Below, in pieces: positions 58,880-64,000 of a stretch of 64,000 bases of DNA. How positions within the stretch are numbered: position 1 is the stretch's first letter; each line of letters begins with the position of its first letter. The translations under genes and the position numbers were made by a program. The DNA is from Microbacterium cremeum (GTDB lineage: Bacteria > Actinomycetota > Actinomycetes > Actinomycetales > Microbacteriaceae): the NCBI RefSeq assembly GCF_015277855.1, contig NZ_CP063812.1, positions 3,162,001 through 3,226,000 of the forward strand, written 5' to 3'. The notes under the pieces were generated by a model, which searched no databases, was not told where the DNA came from, and worked only from the letters and a program-made list of their open reading frames with translations.

Positions 58880-59500
58880 ATGAACACTCCCGCATCCGCC
58901 ACCCCGCGCGCTCGATCCGACCGCCGCCGCATGCTGCTCGCCGTCATCGCGGGCGGCGTCGTGCTCGGCGTCGGCACCGCGATCACGCTCGCGGTCTGGA
59001 ACGACTCCGAGTTCGCCACCGGCACCTTCTCGTCGGGCCAGTTCGACCTCGAAGGAAGCACCGACGGCTCGACCTTCGACAGCTCCCCCACCGCGCCGGG
59101 CAAGACACTGACCTTCGAGCTCGACGCCGACGCGCTGTCGCCGGACGCCGTCGTGTACGCGCCGTTCGCGGTGCAGCTGTCGAGCGACTCGGACTATTCG
59201 GCATCCGTCACCCTCGCACAGGAGATCGGCGGGACGATCGGCGCAGACCTCAGCTACTCGGTGTACGACGTCGGCACGTTCGGCGCCACGTGCTCCGCGG
59301 CGTCGCCGCCGTCGGGCACGGCGCTCGTCGCCGATCGTGCCGCGACCGCGCCGGGCACCGTCGACGCCTTCGAGCTGACCGCGGCCGCGACGCCGGTGAA
59401 CCTGTGCTTCGTCGTGACGGCCGGCAGCGACCTGCCGCAGGGGGCCACCGGCACCATCACGTGGGAGTTCGCAGGGACGTCGGGCGCGACGCTGCCCTGA
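58880..59500 (+). CDS. SipW-dependent exported protein 1 (TasA/camelysin-like)
   Basis: A 206-residue exported protein. The N-terminus (RRRMLLAVIAGGVVLGVGTAITLAVWNDSEFATGTF) is the SipW-type signal segment: a twin-basic start, a hydrophobic core ending in G-x-G-T-A-x-T, and W-x-D-[ST]-E after it. The mature part is a beta-sandwich with TFELDADALSPDAVVYAPFAVQLSS and VNLCFVVTAGSDLPQGATGTITWEFAGTSG, as in TasA/camelysin-like fibre or surface proteins. It is the first gene of a three- to four-gene cluster with its own signal peptidase. I start at ATG 58880; an upstream ATG at 58829 would add a non-signal extension. Confidence 0.82.
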   Translation: MNTPASATPRARSDRRRMLLAVIAGGVVLGVGTAITLAVWNDSEFATGTFSSGQFDLEGSTDGSTFDSSPTAPGKTLTFELDADALSPDAVVYAPFAVQLSSDSDYSASVTLAQEIGGTIGADLSYSVYDVGTFGATCSAASPPSGTALVADRAATAPGTVDAFELTAAATPVNLCFVVTAGSDLPQGATGTITWEFAGTSGATLP

Positions 59501-59511
59501 GGGCGGCCGTG

Positions 59512-60147
59512 ATGCAGACCAGGCGCGCGCGGCGCGCGCGCATGCACCGCCGCCGTCTCCAGGCCGTGCTGGCCGCCGGGATCGTGCTGGGCGCCGGAAC
59601 GGCGGTGACGCTCGCGGCGTGGACCGACACCGAGAACGCCACGGGCGGCTTCGGTTCGAGCGTGTTCGGCACCGAGTCGCAGTCGCAGGGTTCGCCGACG
59701 TACGCGAGCCAGACGACGGCGCCCGGCGCGACGCTGACGTTCAACGCGACCGCGATGTCGCCCGGCACGTCGTTCTACGCATGGCTCAACGTCCGCACCA
59801 CGCCGGCGTCCACGGTGGGCGGCACGGTGAGCCTGACATCGATCGCCCCGTCGGGCGGTCTCGCGTCCGCGCTCCAATACCGGGCGGTGCGGATGCCGGG
59901 GGCCACCCCCTCGTCGACGTGCAACGCGGCCGCGTTCACCGGGACGCCGGTGTTCGTCGCGGGCGCCGCCGCGTCGTACCTTCCGGTGTCGCAGGTGCCC
60001 GCCACCCCCGTCGCGAGCCCCATCGGCGCTGCCGGCGCGGAGCTCGGGTTCTGCTTCGAGGTGCGGATAGCCCCGGGAAGCGCGGACTCCTTCCAGGGCC
60101 AGACGGGTTCGGTCACCTGGACTCTCACGGCGACCTCGGCCGGCTGA
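59512..60147 (+). CDS. SipW-dependent exported protein 2 (TasA/camelysin-like)
   Basis: A 211-residue exported protein homologous in design to the preceding one. The signal is MHRRRLQAVLAAGIVLGAGTAVTLAAWTDTENATGGFGSS, with the same GTAVTLAAWxDTE junction. The mature beta-rich domain has PGATLTFNATAMSPGTSFYAWLNV and FCFEVRIAPGSADSFQGQTGSVTWTLTATSA. It starts 11 bp after the first gene and ends 1 bp before the signal peptidase gene, so the three are one operon. It is a candidate structural subunit of a surface fibre. Confidence 0.82.
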   Translation: MQTRRARRARMHRRRLQAVLAAGIVLGAGTAVTLAAWTDTENATGGFGSSVFGTESQSQGSPTYASQTTAPGATLTFNATAMSPGTSFYAWLNVRTTPASTVGGTVSLTSIAPSGGLASALQYRAVRMPGATPSSTCNAAAFTGTPVFVAGAAASYLPVSQVPATPVASPIGAAGAELGFCFEVRIAPGSADSFQGQTGSVTWTLTATSAG

Positions 60148-60148
60148 C

Positions 60149-61807
60149 ATGACGCACGACCGGGTGGCGCGACGGCGATGGGCGAGCGCGGCGGATGCCG
60201 GTCTCGCCGTCGCGGCGACGCTCGGCGCGGTGTGCATCGTGCTCGCCGTCGCGGCGGTGCTGTTCGACGTGCGGATCGTGCTGTTCCGCACCGGGTCGAT
60301 GTCTCCGACGATCCCGGCCGGGTCGGCGGCCGTCGTCCATGGCATCCCGGCCCCCGAGGTCCGGATCGGCGACGTCGTCATGGTGGAGCGGGCAGGACAG
60401 CTGCCGGTGACCCACCGCGTGGTCGGCGTCGACCGCGTCCCCGGCGCGGACGACGCGCGAAGCATCCGGATGCGCGGCGATGCGAACGCGGTCGACGACC
60501 CGGAGCCGTACCGCGTGACCGAGGTGCGCCGGGTCGTTCTCGCTCTGCCGGGCGTCGCGCCGGTGCTCGTGGCGCTCGGCTCGCCGTGGGTGATGGGAGG
60601 GCTGACCCTCGCCGCGACCGCGCTGATCGTCGTGGTGTTCTGGCCTCGGCGTCGACGGGATCGCGGCGAGCCCGACGCCGGCGAGTCGCGCGACGGCGCG
60701 CCGCCGCCGGGCTCGCGTCGCGCGCGTCGCACCGCGGGCGTGGGGGCAGCGGTGGCGCTCGTGCTGACGGCCGCGGCGGCGGCCGGCACGCCCCAGCCGG
60801 CGCGCGCCGCGACGGGCGTCGCCGAGACGGTGATCCAGGGTTCGGTGATCCGCCTGGTGTCGATCGAGGAACCGGCGATGCGCTCGCTCGTGCCGGGGCG
60901 TACCGCGGTATGGCAGGTGGGTGTGACGGCGGATGCCTCGACCCCCGGCACCATCACCGTCACGCTCGCGGGCACCGGCGCCGATGCGGCCGGCCTGCTG
61001 CTCGAGGTGCAGGGCTGCGCGCGGCGCTGGGCAGCCGGGACATGTCCCGCGCCCGAGCTCCTCGTCCCCGCCGGGCCGATCCGCGTCGACGGCGTCGCGA
61101 GCACGCTCGGCACCCTGCGCGACGACGAGCAGCTGTGGCTGCGTCTGGCCGTGACGATGCCGCAGGATGCCGGGACAGCCGAGTCCGATGTGCGCCTGGT
61201 GGTGCGGGCCACGGGTGTCGGCGACGACGTCTCGGCGGAGCCCGGCGGCGGGCTCGCGGTCACCGGCGCGGGCCCGCGCTGGGCGCTCGTGGGCGCGGGC
61301 GCCCTCCTCGCGGCGACGGGCGTCGGAGATGCTCCTGCGCGTGCGGAGGCGCTCGTGAACCGCCGGGGGCGCGCTGCGGCGGCGTCGCTGCTGCTGGTGG
61401 GAGTGCTGTGCGCGGGCGCGCTCGCTCCGGGCTCGACGGAGGCCGCGTGGGTCGACCGCGAGGTCGCGAGCGCCGCGACGCTGACGGCGGGGACGGTGAC
61501 GCCGGTGACGCAGATGACCTGCTCCGCCGGCCTGCTCCAGCCGGTGACGTTCAACTGGACGGCGCCCACCGGAGGGCTGCCCCGGTCGGGATACCAGTGG
61601 ACCGTGACCGGCGGCATCAACGGCTCGGGCACCCTGACGGCCGGCGCGACGAGCGTGACCCTGACCACCGGTCTGCTCGGCATCGGATCGGGCACCTTCT
61701 CGCTGTACGCCGTCGGTCCCGGCGGCTGGCGATCCGTCGCCAAGACAGGGTCGGTGTCGTTCGCCACGGTGGTGCTCGACGTCCTGTCCTCCTGTTCGGT
61801 GACGTGA
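60149..61807 (+). CDS. SipW-type signal peptidase fused in one frame to sortase-like and exported segments (probable frameshift)
   Basis: A continuous 552-residue frame with three unlike parts. Residues about 1-190 are an S26B signal peptidase: a TM helix, nucleophile Ser in RTGSMSPTIPAG (about 50), general-base His in VTHRVVGVD (about 90), RMRGDAN, and a second TM ending in WPRRRRDRG. Residues about 200-395 look like a separate exported protein (signal-like VGAAVALVLTAAAAAG, PARAATGV) ending in LAVTGAGPRWALVGAG, a sortase-like C-terminus that has no basic tail in this frame. The missing tail MLLRVRRRS and stop are in another frame (61329-61358). Residues about 403-552 start a third exported protein with its own ribosome binding site. 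One extra base near 61325 would explain the fusion. Confidence 0.8.
   Translation: MTHDRVARRRWASAADAGLAVAATLGAVCIVLAVAAVLFDVRIVLFRTGSMSPTIPAGSAAVVHGIPAPEVRIGDVVMVERAGQLPVTHRVVGVDRVPGADDARSIRMRGDANAVDDPEPYRVTEVRRVVLALPGVAPVLVALGSPWVMGGLTLAATALIVVVFWPRRRRDRGEPDAGESRDGAPPPGSRRARRTAGVGAAVALVLTAAAAAGTPQPARAATGVAETVIQGSVIRLVSIEEPAMRSLVPGRTAVWQVGVTADASTPGTITVTLAGTGADAAGLLLEVQGCARRWAAGTCPAPELLVPAGPIRVDGVASTLGTLRDDEQLWLRLAVTMPQDAGTAESDVRLVVRATGVGDDVSAEPGGGLAVTGAGPRWALVGAGALLAATGVGDAPARAEALVNRRGRAAAASLLLVGVLCAGALAPGSTEAAWVDREVASAATLTAGTVTPVTQMTCSAGLLQPVTFNWTAPTGGLPRSGYQWTVTGGINGSGTLTAGATSVTLTTGLLGIGSGTFSLYAVGPGGWRSVAKTGSVSFATVVLDVLSSCSVT
61355..61807 (+). other. Likely separate third exported gene inside the fused frame
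   Basis: GTG 61355 has GGAGG 5 nt upstream (61345-61349) and overlaps a TGA in another frame (GTGA, 61355-61358), the usual coupling signal here. Translation gives a 150-residue protein with a signal peptide (NRRGRAAAASLLLVGVLCAGA, cut near STEAAW) and a beta-rich domain with two Cys. I think this is a gene of its own. Confidence 0.65.
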
Positions 61808-61841
61808 CCCACCCGGCGCCGCCAGAGGGGAGGATGGACGC

Positions 61842-62240
61842 ATGCGCAGCCTCGCCTCCCTGAACGACGACGGTGCCCGGTTCATCTCGGACTACCACCT
61901 GGCGACCCTGTCGACGATGGCGCGGGACGGCGGCATCCACGTGGTGGCCGTCGGGTTCACCGTCGACGCCGGCGTCGTACGCATCATCACGTCCGATCGC
62001 AGTCAGAAGGTGCGCAACGTCGAGCGAGACCCTCGCGCGACCGTGGCGCAGGTCGCGGGGCCGCGGTGGCTGAGCGTGGCGGGTCTCGCGACCGTCGAGC
62101 GCGATCCCGACGCGGTCGCCCGTGCCGTCGCGCTGTACTCCGACCGCTACCGCCCGCCGCGGGTCAACCCGAAGCGCGTCGTCATCCGCATCGACCCGGT
62201 CACGGTGATGGGGTCGGCGGATCTGTTCGATCCCGCGTGA
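61842..62240 (+). CDS. PPOX-class F420-dependent flavin-fold oxidoreductase
   Basis: A 132-residue single split-barrel protein. It opens with ISDYHLATLSTMARDGGIHVVAVGFTVDAGVVRIITS and continues RSQKVRNVERDPRATVAQVAGPRWLSVAGLATV, which matches pyridoxamine-phosphate-oxidase-like F420-binding proteins of actinobacteria (the S-x-K-x-x-N-V/I segment binds cofactor phosphate). Likely an F420H2-dependent reductase of unknown substrate. GGAGG lies 10 nt before ATG 61842. Its last 41 bp overlap the convergent TetR gene. Confidence 0.85.
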   Translation: MRSLASLNDDGARFISDYHLATLSTMARDGGIHVVAVGFTVDAGVVRIITSDRSQKVRNVERDPRATVAQVAGPRWLSVAGLATVERDPDAVARAVALYSDRYRPPRVNPKRVVIRIDPVTVMGSADLFDPA

Positions 62241-62859
62241 GCCCCTCGGGCCCTGCGGCGGGACGCGGCGTCAGCAGTCGCTCGAGCAGTTCCAGCGCGG
62301 CGTCCTGCGGCGCGTCCGCGTCGAGCAGCCACTGGGTCTGCAGGCCGTCGGAAGCCGCGATCACGAGGGCGGCGACGGCTTCGGGGTCGACGTCGGCGCG
62401 GATCCGGCCGGACTGCTGATTGTGCCGTACGCGCGCCGCGAGTTCGCGGCGGCTGCGGGCGAAGCGCTCGGTCGCGAACTCGCGGGCGGCGGGGTGGCCC
62501 TCCTCGAGGGCGGTGGCCACGAGGGTCGAGTACAGCTGCACGAGTCCGGGCACCTCGTGGTTGGCCTCGGTCCAGTCGCGCATGAGCTCGACCGGGGTCG
62601 CCTCGGGATCCTTCGGCTTCCCCGGCGCCTCATGACGCTCGGACTCGCGGTAGACGGCGACCAGCAGCTCCTCGAGCGATCCGAAGTAGTGCTTCAGTGC
62701 GGCGTGCGTGACGCCGACCGCCTCGGCGATCGCCCGCAGGCTCGTCTTGTCGGACCCCCGGCGGGCGAAGACCTCGATCGCGCGGTCGAGGATCTCCTGG
62801 CGGCGTGCGACGCCCTTCGGGTATGAGCCGCGTGCGGCTGGGGGGCGCTCCTCCGGCAT
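62200..62859 (-). CDS. TetR family repressor
   Basis: A 219-residue regulator with helix-turn-helix (RRQEILDRAIEVFARRGSDKTSLRAIAEAVGVTHAALKHYFGSLEEL) and a TetR_C_6-like ligand domain (ESDGLQTQWLLD-like end at ASDGLQTQWLLDADAPQ). The start ATG 62859 follows TAGGAT by 7 nt (complement of 62867-62872), so it is leaderless; ATG 62868 would lie within that -10. It is divergent from the sugar isomerase/oxidoreductase operon, with a 22-bp operator in the gap, and probably represses that operon. Confidence 0.9.
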   Translation of the reverse strand: MPEERPPAARGSYPKGVARRQEILDRAIEVFARRGSDKTSLRAIAEAVGVTHAALKHYFGSLEELLVAVYRESERHEAPGKPKDPEATPVELMRDWTEANHEVPGLVQLYSTLVATALEEGHPAAREFATERFARSRRELAARVRHNQQSGRIRADVDPEAVAALVIAASDGLQTQWLLDADAPQDAALELLERLLTPRPAAGPEGLTRDRTDPPTPSP

Positions 62860-62889
62860 GCGCGCCATCCTATCCGGCCGATCCGGACA

Positions 62890-62911
62890 AAAACCTCCGC
62901 GTGGAGGTTTT
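62890..62911. promoter_or_regulatory. Perfect palindromic operator upstream of the isomerase operon
   Basis: AAAACCTCC-GCGT-GGAGGTTTT (9+4+9, perfect). Its right end overlaps the -10 element TATGCT (62911-62916) of the rightward promoter, so binding by the TetR protein would block the isomerase operon. Confidence 0.85.
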
Positions 62912-62991
62912 ATGCTATCGTCGTGCCACGACGGACGGCAGACCTGCGCCACCGTCCCCACCGTCGCCGAAGACACGAAGGAGCGCGACCG

Positions 62992-63810
62992 ATGCCGGTC
63001 CAGACATCCATCCAGCTGTTCACCGTCAAGACCGCGCTCGAGGCCGATCTCGACGGCACGCTCGCCGAGGTCGCGGCCCGCGGGTTCACCGCCGTCGAGC
63101 CCTACGACTTCGTCCGGCGCGCGGACGCCCTCGCCGCCGCCCTGACGGCGCACGGCCTCGCTGCCCCGACCGGCCACGCGTTCCTCGCGTCGACCTCGTT
63201 CGTGAACCCCGACGGCAGCGGCACGACGGTCCCCGTCCCCGCACCCGACGTCGTCTTCGAGGCCGCGAAGACCCTCGGCATGACCACCGTCATCGACCCG
63301 TACACCGAGCCCGCGCGCTGGCAGAGCATCGAGCAGATCGAACAGACCGCCCGCCTGCTGAACGCCGCCGCCGAGATCGGCGCCGGGCACGGCATCCGTG
63401 TCGGCTATCACAACCACGCCCACGAGCTCGAGGCGACGTTCGACGGGAAGACCGGTCTCGAGGTGCTCGCCGACCTGCTCGACGAGCGCGTCGTGCTCGA
63501 GGTGGACCTGTACTGGGTCGCGCGCGCCGGGGTCGACTCCCCGACGCTGCTGCGCACGCTCGGCGACCGTGTGATCGCCGTCCATGTCAAGGACGGCACG
63601 CTCGACCCCGAGGCCGTCGCCGCCTACCCGCCCGCCGATCAGGTGCCGGCGGGCCACGGAGTCGTGCCCCTCGAGGAGGCGCTGGCCGCGGCATCCGCCC
63701 TCGAAGTGGCCATCGTCGAGTTCGACCACTACCCCGGCGATCTGTACGACGCGATCGAGCAGAGCCGTCTCTTCGTCGACGCGCAGCTCGCCGAGAAGGC
63801 GGTCCGCTGA
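62992..63810 (+). CDS. Sugar phosphate isomerase/epimerase family (TIM barrel)
   Basis: A 272-residue AP-endonuclease-2-like TIM barrel. It has QTSIQLFTVKTALEADLDGTLAEVAARGFTAVEPYDF at the start, RVGYHNHAHELEATFDGK (metal-binding His/Glu), VLEVDLYWVARAGVD (metal-binding Asp) and VIAVHVKDGTLD, with VAIVEFDHYPGDLYDAIEQS at the end. Such enzymes isomerise or epimerise sugars or cyclitols such as inosose. GAAGGAG is 8 nt before ATG 62992. Its stop overlaps the start of the next gene (TGATG), so the two are co-translated. Confidence 0.9.
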   Translation: MPVQTSIQLFTVKTALEADLDGTLAEVAARGFTAVEPYDFVRRADALAAALTAHGLAAPTGHAFLASTSFVNPDGSGTTVPVPAPDVVFEAAKTLGMTTVIDPYTEPARWQSIEQIEQTARLLNAAAEIGAGHGIRVGYHNHAHELEATFDGKTGLEVLADLLDERVVLEVDLYWVARAGVDSPTLLRTLGDRVIAVHVKDGTLDPEAVAAYPPADQVPAGHGVVPLEEALAAASALEVAIVEFDHYPGDLYDAIEQSRLFVDAQLAEKAVR

Positions 63811-64000
63811 TGGCGGGCGCGCCCGTCGGCGTCGGGCTCATCGGCGCCGGCAACATCAGCGACCAGTACCTCACGCACCTCACGAGCTTCCCCGACGTGC
63901 GGGTGCTCGCCGTCGGCGACGTGCTCGAGGATCGCGCACGCGCCCAGGCCGAGAAGTACGGCGTGCCGCGCGCCGGAGGAGTCGGCGTCGTCCTCGACGA
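63810..64000 (+). CDS. Gfo/Idh/MocA family oxidoreductase, N-terminal part (cut by window end)
   Basis: The first 63 residues only. VGVGLIGAGNISDQYLTHLTSFPDVRVLAVGDVLEDRA is a Rossmann NAD(P)-binding start (G-x-G-x-x-S) typical of the family, followed by EKYGVPRAGG. It is translationally coupled to the isomerase upstream and is likely to act on the same sugar or cyclitol. The 3' end lies beyond the window. Confidence 0.88.
   Translation, partial: MAGAPVGVGLIGAGNISDQYLTHLTSFPDVRVLAVGDVLEDRARAQAEKYGVPRAGGVGVVLD

Noticed and set aside
1..64000. Search for tRNA, rRNA and insertion sequences
   Set aside because: I saw no tRNA cloverleaf with a CCA-adjacent T-arm, no rRNA sequence, and no transposase reading frame in any gap.

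Overview
This is a 64 kb window of a very GC-rich chromosome from an actinobacterium, most likely Microbacterium or a close relative in Microbacteriaceae. I infer this from base composition, from codon use, from many genes that begin directly at or just after a TANNNT -10 element with no leader, and from gene families I associate with that group (choice-of-anchor A surface protein, SipW-type secretion cluster, paired small DUF7882-like proteins). I see no rRNA or tRNA genes, transposases, integrases, phage genes or CRISPR arrays.

Layout. 0-2.96 kb: the end of a class III aminotransferase, a hexapeptide-repeat protein, a secreted thermonuclease-like protein, a DUF1304 membrane protein and a LysR-effector-domain protein. 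3.1-8.7 kb (minus strand): an operon of an ECF sigma factor, a small protein of unknown function, an intracellular subtilisin-like protease and a TPR-CHAT protease-like protein. This is the best candidate for a poorly described system. 8.8-17.3 kb: an amidotransferase, a TspO-like protein, a sortase-type surface protein, an antiporter, a TetR/membrane-protein pair with two operators, and a small alarmone synthetase.

17.4-36.9 kb is a plant-polysaccharide locus: xylB and xylA with a divergent LacI regulator, a secreted PL11 rhamnogalacturonan lyase, a giant secreted deacetylase/GH10 xylanase, an intracellular GH3 enzyme, an ABC sugar importer without its own ATPase, and a divergent ROK regulator. 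Together they can degrade xylan and pectin outside the cell, import oligosaccharides and convert xylose to xylulose 5-phosphate. 37.4-40.2 kb holds a ThuA/oxidoreductase operon with a LacI regulator. 40.4-50.4 kb holds an aminotransferase, two paralogous small proteins, a TetR/SDR pair, an SLC13-type transporter, an old-yellow-enzyme-type oxidoreductase and a two-gene transsulfuration operon. 50.9-57 kb holds a secreted M14 carboxypeptidase, a HTH protein, a repeat-rich lipoprotein and a RecQ-phosphoribosyltransferase protein. 57.3-58.5 kb: a small membrane protein and a YidC homologue. 58.9-61.8 kb: a SipW/TasA-like secretion cluster with an apparent frameshift. The end holds an F420-type oxidoreductase, a TetR regulator and the start of a sugar isomerase/oxidoreductase operon.

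The most striking non-coding signal is a set of long intergenic hairpins in at least five sequence families (A-E below). Several are duplicated at distant sites, and several sit beside degenerate tandem arrays with a unit of about 14-17 bp. One family flanks the PL11 and xylanase genes, whose C-terminal domains and terminators are also homologous, which suggests a segmental duplication.
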